64,000 nucleotides of DNA from Amycolatopsis coloradensis (GTDB lineage Bacteria; Actinomycetota; Actinomycetes; Mycobacteriales; Pseudonocardiaceae), in the NCBI RefSeq assembly GCF_001953865.1, contig NZ_MQUQ01000004.1, positions 403,009 through 467,008 on the forward strand, given 5' to 3'. The notes under the pieces were generated by a model. It was not told the origin of the DNA and did no database searches. It saw nothing but the letters and a program-made list of their open reading frames with translations. Of the stretch, positions 27,189 through 38,049 are shown piece after piece; the first letter of the stretch is position 1, and the number at the start of each line of letters is the position of its first letter. The position numbers were made by a program, and so were the translations under genes.

Positions 27189-29648
27189 CTACATGCCGCG
27201 CGGGTGCAGGATCTCCTCGGCGACCAGCCCCAGCCAGTCGACGAAGAGCGCCAGCGCGGCGACCATGATGCCGAAGGTCAAGCTCAGGATCGGGCGGTAC
27301 AGCCCGATCCCGGCGACAAGCCCGCCGCCGAGACCGCCTGCGCCGATGAACGTCGCCAGCGTCGCGCTCGCGACGGTGAGCACCAGCGAGGTCCGGATCC
27401 CGGCGAGAATCACCGGGACGGCCAGTGGCAGTTCGATCCGCCACAGGATGGCCGTCTTGCCCATGCCCATGCCGCGCGCGGCGTCGACGAGGGTCGGGTC
27501 GACGCCGTCGAGCCCGACGATCGTGTTGCGCAACACCGGCAAGGTCGCGTAGACGACGAGCGCCGTCACCGCCGTCGCGGTGCCCGTGCCGATCCAGAGC
27601 GCGAGCAGCACGACGAGCCCGATCGACGGGATCGCCTGGCCGAGATTGCCCAGCCCCAGGCCGATCGGCCGGGCCCAGCGGGCGCCGGCGCGGGTGAGCA
27701 GGATGCCGAGCGGGAGGGCGATGGCGATCGTGCACACCGTCGAAATCAGGGTGAGCCGCAGGTGCGCGCCCAATTCGGTGAGGATCTCGTCGGCGTTGAG
27801 GAAACGCTGTTCGATCGAGTCGAGCGGGTGCGCACGCACGATCATGAAAAGCGCCAGCAAGGCGAGGGTCAGCAGGACCGGGCGCACCAGCAGGCCGATC
27901 CGGCGCCGACGAGGCCGCGCGGGCGCCCTGGGGTCCGGATCCGGCTCAGGCACCTCCTCGGCGTCCGCGATCGCGGGCGCCTCGTCGGCGGGCCTCTCGT
28001 CGGCGGGCCCGAGCGCCGCGACGAGGCTGGGCACGTCGCACACCCCCAGCGGCCGCGCGGGGCCGTCCCCGGTGACCGTGACCGCGGTGCTGCCGGTCCG
28101 CACCATCACGTCCAGCACGTCCCGCAGGGTGGCGTCGGGCCGGACCGGAGGCAGGCCGTCCGGCGCGGCCGCCGTCCGCAGTTCCAGGTCACACACCCGG
28201 ATCAGCGCGAGCCGCTTCAGGTTCCGCTTCGAGCCGACGAAGCTCGCGACGTAGTCGTCCACCGGCGCGGCGAGGATCGCCTGGGGCGTGTCGTACTGAG
28301 CGATCACCGACCGCGGCCGCAGCACGGCGATCCGGTCGCCGACCTTCACCGCCTCGTCGAAGTCGTGCGTGACGAACACGATCGTCTTGCGCACTTTCCG
28401 TTGCAGGCGAAGGAATTCGTCCTGCAGCCGGGCGCGCGTGATCGGGTCGGTGGAGCCGAACGGCTCGTCCATCAGCATGACCGGCGGGTCCGCCGCCATG
28501 GCCCGCGCCACACCGACGCGCTGCTGCTGACCGCCGGAAAGCTCACGCGGATACCGGACGCCGTGCTCGCGGCTCAGGCCGACGACGTCGAGCAACTCGC
28601 GCACACGGCCCGCGATGCGTCGCCGGGTCCAGCCGAGCAGCCGCGGCACCACGCCGATGTTGGCGTCCACCCGCAGGTGCGGGAAGAGCCCGACCTGCTG
28701 GATGACGTAGCCGGTGTTGCGCCGGTGTTCGTCGAGGTCGAGCGCCGACACGTCGGTGCCGCCGATCGTGACGACGCCCGCGGTGGGCTCGACGAGCCGG
28801 TTGATCATCCGCATGGTCGTCGTCTTGCCGCATCCCGACGGACCGGTCAGCACGACGATCTCGCCCGCGGGGATGCGCATCGTCAGACGTTCGACCGCCG
28901 GTACCGTTTGCCCGGGATAGAGCTTGCTGACGTCCCGCAGCTCGATCGTCTCACCGCCCATTCCGGCGGCTTCCCCCGACGTCGCCGGAGGCGCCGCTCG
29001 GCGGGCACGGGGACGTCGCCGGGTGGTCAGCTTGCCGACCACCACGAAGGCCAGGTCGAACAGCAGCGCCAGCACCATGATCCCGAGCGTTCCGGTGAGT
29101 ACCTGGTTCAGTGAGTTGACCGAGCCGAACCGGCCGAGCCCGTCGAAGATCTCGTTGCCGAGGCCGGGGCCCTTGACATACGCGCCGATGGCCGCGATAC
29201 CGATCGTGATCTGCGTCGAGACCCGGATGCCGGACAGGATCACCGGCCAGGCGAGCGGCAGGCGCACGCGAAACAGCAGCCGTACGCGGCCGAACCCCAT
29301 ACCGCGCGCCGCGTCCACCACGGCCGGATCGACGCCACGCAACCCGACGATCGTGTTGCGCGTGATCGGCAGAAGTGCGTAGAGCACCAGTGCGAACAGG
29401 ACGTTCGTCAGACCCAGCCCGAACGGGCCGATCAGGATGCCCAGCAGCGCGATCGACGGAACGGTCAGGAACGCCGCCGTCGTCGTGGTCGCCATCGCGC
29501 CGAGCCACTGTCGCCGGTAGGTGAGCAGGCCGATCGTCATGCCGACCAGCACGGCCAGTGCCATCGCCGCCAGGGTGAGATCCACGTGCAGGATCGCGTC
29601 GTTCACGACGTCGATCCAGTTCTCTCGGAGGTACTCCCACAGGCTCAG
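27189..29648 (-). CDS. Single-chain OpuC-type ABC importer: permease-ATPase-CBS-permease fusion
   Basis: One frame encodes all membrane and ATPase parts of an osmolyte importer, about 819 residues. Residues 15-210 are the first permease with the EAA loop GVDPAVVDAARGMGFG. Residues 233-480 are the ATPase: Walker A GPSGCGKTTT at 269, signature LSGGQQQR, Walker B MLMDEPFG. Residues 484-545 look like a CBS segment and 588-819 are a second permease with its own EAA loop GVDPTLVDAARGMGMG. These are normally three or four genes. The start is uncertain: GAGGAG lies 7 bases before a CTG at 29648; the first GTG (29765) has no Shine-Dalgarno and reads through non-coding-like sequence. Confidence 0.88.
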   Translation of the reverse strand: MSLWEYLRENWIDVVNDAILHVDLTLAAMALAVLVGMTIGLLTYRRQWLGAMATTTTAAFLTVPSIALLGILIGPFGLGLTNVLFALVLYALLPITRNTIVGLRGVDPAVVDAARGMGFGRVRLLFRVRLPLAWPVILSGIRVSTQITIGIAAIGAYVKGPGLGNEIFDGLGRFGSVNSLNQVLTGTLGIMVLALLFDLAFVVVGKLTTRRRPRARRAAPPATSGEAAGMGGETIELRDVSKLYPGQTVPAVERLTMRIPAGEIVVLTGPSGCGKTTTMRMINRLVEPTAGVVTIGGTDVSALDLDEHRRNTGYVIQQVGLFPHLRVDANIGVVPRLLGWTRRRIAGRVRELLDVVGLSREHGVRYPRELSGGQQQRVGVARAMAADPPVMLMDEPFGSTDPITRARLQDEFLRLQRKVRKTIVFVTHDFDEAVKVGDRIAVLRPRSVIAQYDTPQAILAAPVDDYVASFVGSKRNLKRLALIRVCDLELRTAAAPDGLPPVRPDATLRDVLDVMVRTGSTAVTVTGDGPARPLGVCDVPSLVAALGPADERPADEAPAIADAEEVPEPDPDPRAPARPRRRRIGLLVRPVLLTLALLALFMIVRAHPLDSIEQRFLNADEILTELGAHLRLTLISTVCTIAIALPLGILLTRAGARWARPIGLGLGNLGQAIPSIGLVVLLALWIGTGTATAVTALVVYATLPVLRNTIVGLDGVDPTLVDAARGMGMGKTAILWRIELPLAVPVILAGIRTSLVLTVASATLATFIGAGGLGGGLVAGIGLYRPILSLTFGIMVAALALFVDWLGLVAEEILHPRGM

Positions 29649-29864
29649 GGCGCCGCTCCTCGACGTCGCAGGGCAGAAAACAGCCGACCACGCCAGGTGC
29701 GGCCGGGTCTCAGCCCAACATGTCCGCGGGGCTCCTGTCCACAGCTCGACGTAAAGATTCGGCACGGCCCGACCCGATCGCGCCCCGGATCCTGGTCAGC
29801 CCGCGCACGCAACCTCGGACGCCCCGTCGTCCGCGCTTCGCGGCTCGACAGCACGACCGGCAAT

Positions 29865-30350
29865 TCAGCCGGCAGATGATCGGACCACACGCCTGGCGAT
29901 CTCCGCGTCCAGCGGGCTCATCTCCTCGCTCACCGGTTCCGACGGCGGCCACCATCGAAAGTCCAGCGCTTCATCGTTGACGGTCAGCCGAGGCACGACC
30001 TGGAGCCGAACCCGATACACGGCCAGGAATTCCCGGCGCCCCGGCTTCGTGAGATCGAACTCGGCCACGGCGGCGAACGACAGATCCACCCCGTGGACGC
30101 CGGTCTCCTCACCCAGCTCACGTACCGCGGCCTCGCGTGGGCTCTCACCCGTCTCCCGCATCCCGCCCGGAAGCTCCCACTGCCTCCGCCTGCTGTCGAA
30201 CATCATCAGAACGGCTTCCGCGTGGATGACGACAACCAACGAAGCGGGCACGACCACCCGCTTGACCAGACGCCCCAACTCCTCTTCCGTGACGAAACGA
30301 AACTCGATCAAGGTGTTGCCGGCACGATCACAGATCGGCAGTTCAACCAT
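29865..30350 (-). CDS. NUDIX hydrolase
   Basis: From ATG 30350 the protein is 161 residues. The NUDIX box runs GGMRETGESPREAAVRELGE then ETGV, matching G-x5-E-x7-REU-x-EE-x-GU in full. NUDIX enzymes cleave nucleoside diphosphates linked to another moiety. A longer frame upstream has no family similarity. No operon partner is clear; it lies tail-to-head after the osmolyte importer start region. Confidence 0.88.
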   Translation of the reverse strand: MVELPICDRAGNTLIEFRFVTEEELGRLVKRVVVPASLVVVIHAEAVLMMFDSRRRQWELPGGMRETGESPREAAVRELGEETGVHGVDLSFAAVAEFDLTKPGRREFLAVYRVRLQVVPRLTVNDEALDFRWWPPSEPVSEEMSPLDAEIARRVVRSSAG

Positions 30351-30439
30351 GACGTCATTCCACCGCACTACCGACAGGATGCACCCGAGGCGGCCGCCGC
30401 GCATCGACCGCTTCGCGGCATGTGAGTGCGGTTTGCGGC

Positions 30440-30607
30440 TCAGAGGTGGGCGTCCGGGTGACACCATCCGGTGAGACGATTCGTGATGTCCAGCACATGA
30501 TCTTCAGCGGGATCCTCGTAGTGTCGGTTGCTGCCGACCGTCGTCCGAGTCACCCAGGCGCGGTACCCGTCGGGTCCTCGCCGAACGCGGCAAGACGCCG
30601 GGATCAC
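30440..30607 (-). CDS. Possible small protein of unknown function
   Basis: Downstream of the dehydrogenase gene a frame reads VIPASCRVRRGPDGYRAWVT, then GSNRHYEDPAEDHVLDITNR to a stop at 30440. The composition looks coding, but only a GTG at 30607 without a good Shine-Dalgarno sequence is available; upstream the frame overlaps the dehydrogenase end. It may be a real 55-residue protein or the tail of a lost one. Confidence 0.35.
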   Translation of the reverse strand: MIPASCRVRRGPDGYRAWVTRTTVGSNRHYEDPAEDHVLDITNRLTGWCHPDAHL

Positions 30608-30653
30608 CGGGTATTGCCAGCCGCCGAAGACCTCCGGCGAGAAATCCGATCGG

Positions 30654-31844
30654 TCAAGCCGTCGGCTGAAGCAGGATCTTCTGGGCACCGTCGAGCTTCT
30701 TCTGGAAGATCTCGTACGCCCGGGGTGCGTCGGCCAGCGGAAGCTTGTGCGTGGCGAACCCTTCGACACCGAGCGGGTCGTCGTCGGCGGTGAGGACCGG
30801 CATGATGTCGTCTATCCATCGACGGACGTTGGCCTGTCCCATCCGCAGCTGGATCTGTTTGTCGAACAAATCCATCATCGGGATCGGGTCGACCATCCCG
30901 CCGTACACTCCGGACAACGAAATCGTGCCGCCGCGGCGGACGCTGTCTATCGCGGCGTACAGCACGCTGAGCCGGTCGATGCCGGCCTTCTCCGTGATCT
31001 TGGCTCCCACTTGCCGCGGCAACAACGCGACCAGGTTCTGCGCCAGCCTGCCCACCGGCGCCCCGTGCGCTTCCATCCCCACCGCGTCGATCACCGAGTC
31101 CGCGCCACGACCACCGGTGAGCTGCCGGATGCCGTCGCCGATGTCCTTGTGGTCCCGCGTGTCGAGCGCGATGACACCATGTTCCCGGGCGCGCGCCAGC
31201 CGCTCGGGCACCAGGTCGACTCCGATGACCTCGCGAGCACCTTGGTGGCGGGCGATCCGGCAAGCCATCTGCCCGATCGGGCCGAGGCCGAACACCACGA
31301 CAGTGCCGTCGTGCGGGATGTTCGCGTAATCGACGGCCTGCCAAGCGGTCGGGACCACATCGGACAGATAGACGAACCGCTCGTCCGGCGGGCCGTCCGG
31401 AACCTTGATCGGCCCGTACTGCGCCTGGGGGACCCGCAGGTATTCGGCCTGCCCACCGGGCACTTGCCCGTAGAGCTTGGTGTAGCCCAGCAACGCCGCG
31501 CCCTTGCCCTGATCGGTCACCTGGGTGGTCTCGCACTGCGATTGCAGGCCACGGGTGCACATGTAGCAATGGCCGCAGGAGATGTTGAAGGGTACGACCA
31601 CCCGGTCGCCGGCTTTGAGCCCGCTCACTTCGGACCCGACCTCTTCGACCACACCCATCGGCTCGTGTCCCAGGATGTCCCCTTCGGTCATGAACGCCCC
31701 GAGTACCTCGTACAGGTGAAGATCGGAACCGCAGATGCCGGTGGAGGTGATCCGCACGATCGCGTCCGTGGGAACCTCGATCTTCGGGTCGGGCACCGTG
31801 TCGACGCGCACGTCGCGCTTACCGTGCCAGGTGACTGCCTTCAT
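30654..31844 (-). CDS. Zinc-dependent alcohol dehydrogenase (MDR family, formaldehyde-dehydrogenase-like)
   Basis: From ATG 31844 with AAGGAG before it the protein is 396 residues. It shows catalytic-zinc residues in TGICGSDLHLYE and GHEPMGVVEEVG, the structural-zinc cluster SCGHCYMCTRGLQSQC, and the Rossmann motif VVVFGLGPIGQMACRIA. The long form and DVVPTAWQAVDYA match the glutathione-independent formaldehyde-dehydrogenase-like group, which oxidises or dismutates aldehydes with bound NAD. It is divergent from an SRPBCC gene across 155 bases. Confidence 0.9.
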   Translation of the reverse strand: MKAVTWHGKRDVRVDTVPDPKIEVPTDAIVRITSTGICGSDLHLYEVLGAFMTEGDILGHEPMGVVEEVGSEVSGLKAGDRVVVPFNISCGHCYMCTRGLQSQCETTQVTDQGKGAALLGYTKLYGQVPGGQAEYLRVPQAQYGPIKVPDGPPDERFVYLSDVVPTAWQAVDYANIPHDGTVVVFGLGPIGQMACRIARHQGAREVIGVDLVPERLARAREHGVIALDTRDHKDIGDGIRQLTGGRGADSVIDAVGMEAHGAPVGRLAQNLVALLPRQVGAKITEKAGIDRLSVLYAAIDSVRRGGTISLSGVYGGMVDPIPMMDLFDKQIQLRMGQANVRRWIDDIMPVLTADDDPLGVEGFATHKLPLADAPRAYEIFQKKLDGAQKILLQPTA

Positions 31845-31999
31845 GGTGCTCCTTTTCCGTGTACGCCTACTGAACGCCCTCCGGTTTCCCTTCACGGCCG
31901 AGAGCAAACCCACAAGAAGTTCATGGTTCGTTTCAACCGCGGGAGGCCGGGTATCCAGCGGGCGAACAGGAAAAGCGGACCCGCCCCAGGAGGCGCTTG

Positions 32000-32467
32000 A
32001 TGAGCACGATCACCAAGTCCGTCGACGTCGAGGCACCGGTCAGCGACGTTTACAACCAGTGGACTCAGTTCGCCGAGTTCCCGCGGTTCATGGAAGGCGT
32101 GGAGCGAGTCGAGCAGCGCGACGACACGCACACGCACTGGACCATCACCGTCGCCGGTGTTTCGAAGGAGTTCGACGCCACCATCACCGAACAGCACCCG
32201 GACGAACGGGTCGCATGGAAATCCGATGACGGCCCGAACCACGCCGGTGTCGTCACCGTGCACCGCATCGACCAGCACAAAACCAGGGTCACCGTCCAGA
32301 TGGACATCGACCCCGAGGGCTTCGTGGAGAACGTCGCCGACAAACTCGGCATCCTCGATCGGCGCGTCCAGGGTGACCTCGACCGGTTCAAGACTTTCCT
32401 CGAGAACCGGGACGGCGCCGAGACAGGCGCGTGGCGCGGCGACGTTCCTCGTCCAGGGCAGTCCTGA
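32000..32467 (+). CDS. SRPBCC (polyketide cyclase/COQ10-like) protein
   Basis: The ATG at 32000 follows AGGAGG with 6-base spacing. The 155-residue protein begins STITKSVDVEAPVSDVYNQW and FAEFPRFMEGVERVEQ, the standard cyclase/dehydrase-like opening, and ends in a long helix (ILDRRVQGDLDRFKTFLENR). It binds an unknown hydrophobic ligand. Such proteins recur in actinomycete stress loci. Confidence 0.85.
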   Translation: MSTITKSVDVEAPVSDVYNQWTQFAEFPRFMEGVERVEQRDDTHTHWTITVAGVSKEFDATITEQHPDERVAWKSDDGPNHAGVVTVHRIDQHKTRVTVQMDIDPEGFVENVADKLGILDRRVQGDLDRFKTFLENRDGAETGAWRGDVPRPGQS

Positions 32468-32558
32468 CCTTTTAGGACCACCTCACCAAAAGCAGGGTCG
32501 TTGCCCGACGACAAGGTGAGGTCGGCGGCCGGTTCTCACGATCCGGGCCGTTTGCACG

Positions 32559-32596
32559 GATGTGGCCGGTTCCGTACACCAGGAACCGGCCACATC
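32559..32596. terminator. Perfect 15-bp hairpin between convergent genes
   Basis: GATGTGGCCGGTTCC (32559-32573) pairs exactly with GGAACCGGCCACATC (32582-32596) around 8 bases. It lies between the converging SRPBCC and MLLE-like genes and probably terminates both. Confidence 0.75.
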
Positions 32597-32704
32597 GCTG
32601 CCGCACCCGACGAGGGGTGCCGCACAGAATTTCAGAGCGTGAAATTTTCGGGCTGGACGGTGTCACGCCGAAACTCTGACCGTCCACAGTGGCCTTTCGG
32701 CGGT

Positions 32705-32971
32705 TCAGGTAGCGCCCTGGCCGGTCGCATCCGGGGGCGCGGCCTGCGCGAGCTTCTTCGTCACCTCGTCCACCTTGCTTTTGAGAAGCAGGTCGTTCTC
32801 GAGCAGGCCGAGGAGTTCGCTCTCGTCGATCTCCAGGAGCTTCCCGGTGATCTGTCCCGCCAAGATGGGCTGATGGCCCTGCACGAGGGGGAACAACGCC
32901 TCACCCAGCCGCACCTTTTTCTGCGTGGGACTCAGCCCGGCGAGCGCTTCGGCAGACAATTCGGCGGACAC
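32705..32971 (-). CDS. Stand-alone MLLE (PABC)-like domain protein
   Basis: The 88-residue protein, from a GTG preceded by AAAGGG, looks like the C-terminal MLLE domain of eukaryotic poly(A)-binding protein. LGEALFPLVQ, LAGQITGKLLEIDESELL and KSKVDEVTKKL line up without gaps with the same segments of human PABPC1 as I remember it. MLLE is a five-helix bundle that binds PAM2 peptides; the core ITG-x-LLE-x-D-SELL is kept, with Lys where PABPC1 has Met. Nothing else is attached. It lies 68 bases after katG, beyond a terminator. Function in a bacterium is unknown; a protein-binding role is the natural guess. Confidence 0.8.
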   Translation of the reverse strand: MSAELSAEALAGLSPTQKKVRLGEALFPLVQGHQPILAGQITGKLLEIDESELLGLLENDLLLKSKVDEVTKKLAQAAPPDATGQGAT

Positions 32972-32990
32972 CGCACACCCTTTCCCTCAA

Positions 32991-33023
32991 GGCCCGGCCG
33001 ATCGCTCGTGGATCGGCCGGGCC
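32991..33023 (-). terminator. Terminator hairpin after katG
   Basis: GGCCCGGCCGATC (32991-33003) pairs exactly with GATCGGCCGGGCC (33011-33023) around a 7-base loop. It separates katG from the MLLE-like gene, so readthrough would be partial at most. Confidence 0.75.
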
Positions 33024-33039
33024 CGTTGGCGAAGCCGGC

Positions 33040-35316
<2,277 letters not shown>

Positions 35317-35339
35317 CTACTTCCTTCCAAAGCGGCGAA

Positions 35340-35765
35340 TCATTTCGGAACACTTTCGGTCGCGCACTCGGGGCAAACGCCCCAAAAGACGACCTCCGCC
35401 TCGTCGATCACATAGCCGTGGTCGTTCGATGCGGTCAGGCAGGGGGCGGGGCCGACCGCGCAGTCGACGTCCTCGATCGCGCCGCAGGAGCGGCAGACGA
35501 CATGGTGGTGGTTGTCTCCGACCCTCGACTCGTAGCGGGCGAGCGCGCCGGCGGGCTGGATGCGCCGCACCAGACCGGCTTCGGTGAGTGCCCGCAGGAC
35601 GTCGTAGATCGCCTGGTGGGACACAGTGGGGAGCTCGGATCTCACCCGCGCGATCACCGTTTCGGTATCGGCGTGCGGGTGTTCACGCAGGGCGGCGAGC
35701 ACGGCCAGCCGGGGCCGCGTCACGCGTAGCGAGACCGCCCGTAACTGTGACTCGAAGTTGGACAT
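35340..35765 (-). CDS. furA: Fur-family regulator FurA
   Basis: The protein is about 141 residues. The winged helix spans residues about 5-80 (RVTRPRLAVLAALREHPHAD, VSHQAIYDVLRALTEAG). HHHVVCRSCGAIEDV supplies metal ligands and VCPEC near the end forms the second Cys pair of a structural zinc site. Together with katG downstream this is the classical furA-katG oxidative-stress operon of actinomycetes. ATG 35765 or GTG 35771 may be the start; neither has a clear Shine-Dalgarno. Confidence 0.93.
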   Translation of the reverse strand: MSNFESQLRAVSLRVTRPRLAVLAALREHPHADTETVIARVRSELPTVSHQAIYDVLRALTEAGLVRRIQPAGALARYESRVGDNHHHVVCRSCGAIEDVDCAVGPAPCLTASNDHGYVIDEAEVVFWGVCPECATESVPK

Positions 35766-35777
35766 CGCCACCGACGA

Positions 35778-35806
35778 TAAAAGCTTTTCTGTAACTGGTC
35801 AAATCA
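35778..35806 (-). promoter_or_regulatory. Probable furA promoter/operator
   Basis: On the minus strand TTTGACCAGTTACAGAAAAG followed by CTTTTATC precedes the furA start by about 12 bases, an A+T-rich island in G+C-rich DNA. It resembles, from memory, the conserved autoregulatory element before furA genes in mycobacteria and streptomycetes. TTGACC may be the -35 hexamer. Confidence 0.55.
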
Positions 35807-35864
35807 ACCGGACCGGCGATGCCCGGGTACCGGCTCGTCCGTCCCGGGCATCACCTCCGGCCCG

Positions 35865-36097
35865 CTACTGGGACAGACGGCTCGCCAGCAGCCGCTTGCC
35901 TTGTTCGGCGCCCTTGCGGCTCTCCGCCTGGGCACGGTGGAAGAAGCCGGCCAGTTCATCGTCTCCGTCGCGTTCCGCGTCCTTCGCGTAGTTTCCATCC
36001 GCAGCGCGTTGGAGAGGCAGGCTTCGGTGAACCAGATGAGGTTGTAGTGCTTGTCCTTCGTGCCCGTGACTTCGCCGGTCTCGGAGTTCGTCACCAT
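35865..36097 (-). pseudogene. Small helical protein gene interrupted by a one-base frameshift
   Basis: ATG 36097 has AAGGGAG before it. The first frame gives VTNSETGEVTGTKDKHYNLI and ACLSNALRMET, then falls into nonsense. Shifting one base near 35990 continues YAKDAERDGDDELAGFFHRA and ESRKGAEQGKRLLASRLSQ to a stop at 35865. Together they form one 77-residue, two-helix protein, so one base is missing, either a real mutation or a read error. The helical pattern is faintly ferritin-like; I do not recognise a family. Confidence 0.65.
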
Positions 36098-36283
36098 GGG
36101 CTCCCTTCCTCGTGGAACCGACCGGGTACCCGGTTGACGGTGACTCATACGCGGCCGAACGGGTATCCCCCGTCATGACGAACCGTCGACCAGGCCCCTT
36201 AGGCTGGATCCGGTACGTCTACGGCAGTACGGTGCCCGAGCGTTACCGCGGCCGGAAGACCCAAGCCGCGGCGCGTTGCGCGA

Positions 36284-37024
36284 TCACAGCGCCAGATCCG
36301 GATCCTCGGTGACCGAACGCAGCGCGGTCACGGTCGGGTGCCCTTCGGCCAGCAGCCGGGCGTCGCTGCCCGGCGGCAATTCGCCCTCCACGGTCACGGT
36401 GGTGAGAGTGAACGTGCCGCTCTCGTCGTTCTGGACATGGCTGCGCACGGACCCGAACTCGGCCAGCGGCGCGCGCTGCGGCGGACCCGCCTCGGCACGG
36501 TCGGGGACGTTGAGGTTCAGTGCCGTCCCCTCCGGCAGGCCCGCGAGCTGATCGAACATCTTCGCGGCGACGGCGACCGCGGTGTCCCAATGCGGCCGGG
36601 GGCGGGGATCCAATCCCACGTCGAGGGAGACCGCGAGGCTCCGCGCCCCGTTGATCGCCGCGGTGAGTGCCGCGCCGACGGTGCCGGAGTGCAGGACCGC
36701 GCGGCCGACGTTCGCCCCGCGGTTCACCCCCGACAGCACGACGTCCGGTGGTTCACCGAACGCTCCCTGCGCGGCAGCCAACGCGATCAGGCCGGGATGC
36801 GCGGCGACGGCATACGCCTGCACACCGGGGACTTCGGGCAGTTCCCGCCGCTCGACCGTCACGCGGCCTGCCTCGCCGGCGCCGGACAATCCCGCGCTCG
36901 TGCCGCTCGACTCCTCGGCAGGCGCGGCGATCACCACGGTCCAGCCGTGTTCCACGGCGCCGCGCGCGAGCGCGGCCAGCCCGGGTGCGTCGATGCCGTC
37001 GTCATTGGTGATCAGCGCACGCAT
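36284..37024 (-). CDS. surE: SurE-like 5'/3'-nucleotidase
   Basis: The 246-residue protein opens with the SurE signature MRALITNDDGIDAPGLAALA, which binds the metal through Asp-Asp, and continues VVIAAPAEESSGTSAG and VLSGVNRGANVGRAVLHSGT, both diagnostic. SurE removes phosphate from nucleoside monophosphates and sometimes polyphosphate. Its ATG shares one base with the stop of the PfkB kinase gene (TGATG), so the pair is coupled. Confidence 0.92.
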   Translation of the reverse strand: MRALITNDDGIDAPGLAALARGAVEHGWTVVIAAPAEESSGTSAGLSGAGEAGRVTVERRELPEVPGVQAYAVAAHPGLIALAAAQGAFGEPPDVVLSGVNRGANVGRAVLHSGTVGAALTAAINGARSLAVSLDVGLDPRPRPHWDTAVAVAAKMFDQLAGLPEGTALNLNVPDRAEAGPPQRAPLAEFGSVRSHVQNDESGTFTLTTVTVEGELPPGSDARLLAEGHPTVTALRSVTEDPDLAL

Positions 37025-37947
37025 CAGGATGCCTCCCATGGCTTCAACCGCACTCGTCCGGCGAGTTCCCGCACCGCCTCGTCGCTCCCCGAGCCGAGGC
37101 CGTGCCTGGTCACGTTGACCGCTCCCGCGGCGGCCCCCAGGATCAGCGCCTCTTCCAGCGACTTGCCCTGCGCCAGGCCGGCCGCGAGTCCGGCGGTCAT
37201 CGAGTCGCCGCCGCCGCGGGTGTCCACCGGCGTCAGGTCGGGCGATTCCACCAGGACCAGCTTCCCCTCTACGAGGGCGAGCGTTTCCTCGGCCGCCCGG
37301 GACACGACGATCGCCCGGGCACCGCACGAAGCCAGCTCACGACATCCCGCCGCGAGATCGGCCGGCGAGTCCGAATCGGCGAGGCCGTCGGCGACCATCT
37401 CTTCGTGGCTGACCTTGATCACCGCGGGCCTGCCCTCGATCGCCTTGGCCAGCCGCTCCCCGGAAAGATCCACCACCACCTCGGTGCCCTGGGCGCCGAG
37501 GTCGCGAGCGAGCCGTTCGTACATCGAATGAGGCACCGGCACGTCGTCCTCGTCCGGGCCGCTGAGGATGGCGACCTCCGCACGCAGCCCCTGCACCAGG
37601 GTCAGTTCGTAGAGATCGTCCAGCTCATGCCGTGACAACGCGTCGGCGGGCATCCGCACGACCTCGTCGCGGTGACCGTCCCGTCGATCGTGCACGTAGG
37701 CGCCGTTGCGTGCGGCGACCTCCCTGACCTCGACGTCGACACCGATCAGATGCCGCAGTACCCGTCCGGTCTCGCCGCCGAGCGCGCAACACAACATCGC
37801 CCGCGCGCCGAGCGCGTCGATCATCCGCGACTGCCACACTCCCTGCCCGCCCGCGTGCACGTGGACGTCGGGCACACCCTCGATTTCTTCCACCGTCACC
37901 GTCAACTGCGGAGACGGCGCGAACACCGCCACTCGACCATCAGCCAT
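37024..37947 (-). CDS. PfkB-family carbohydrate kinase
   Basis: The 307-residue protein starts like a 1-phosphofructokinase (VAVFAPSPQLTVTVEEIEGV, then HAGGQGVWQSRMIDALGA) and ends with the ATP/anion-hole motif DTRGGGDSMTAGLAAGL, where the family normally has GAGD; the catalytic Asp is kept. It phosphorylates a sugar, sugar phosphate or nucleoside. It is cotranscribed with surE and divergent from phosphoketolase, hinting at a shared sugar-phosphate shunt. Confidence 0.88.
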   Translation of the reverse strand: MADGRVAVFAPSPQLTVTVEEIEGVPDVHVHAGGQGVWQSRMIDALGARAMLCCALGGETGRVLRHLIGVDVEVREVAARNGAYVHDRRDGHRDEVVRMPADALSRHELDDLYELTLVQGLRAEVAILSGPDEDDVPVPHSMYERLARDLGAQGTEVVVDLSGERLAKAIEGRPAVIKVSHEEMVADGLADSDSPADLAAGCRELASCGARAIVVSRAAEETLALVEGKLVLVESPDLTPVDTRGGGDSMTAGLAAGLAQGKSLEEALILGAAAGAVNVTRHGLGSGSDEAVRELAGRVRLKPWEAS

Positions 37948-38049
37948 ATCCGCCGATTACCCACTTTGTCCGATTTCACCCAAGCCGTGTAGGCGGATCC
38001 TCCGGCGGGTAACCACCGCGGGAACCGGATCCAGCCGGAAGGAGTGAGC

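Noticed and set aside
26391-29114. 907-residue plus-strand frame
   Set aside because: It is antisense to the osmolyte importer genes, shows no domain and is low-complexity.
27189-29648. Treating the importer as three adjacent genes
   Set aside because: The frame is continuous with no stops between the permease, ATPase, CBS and second permease parts.
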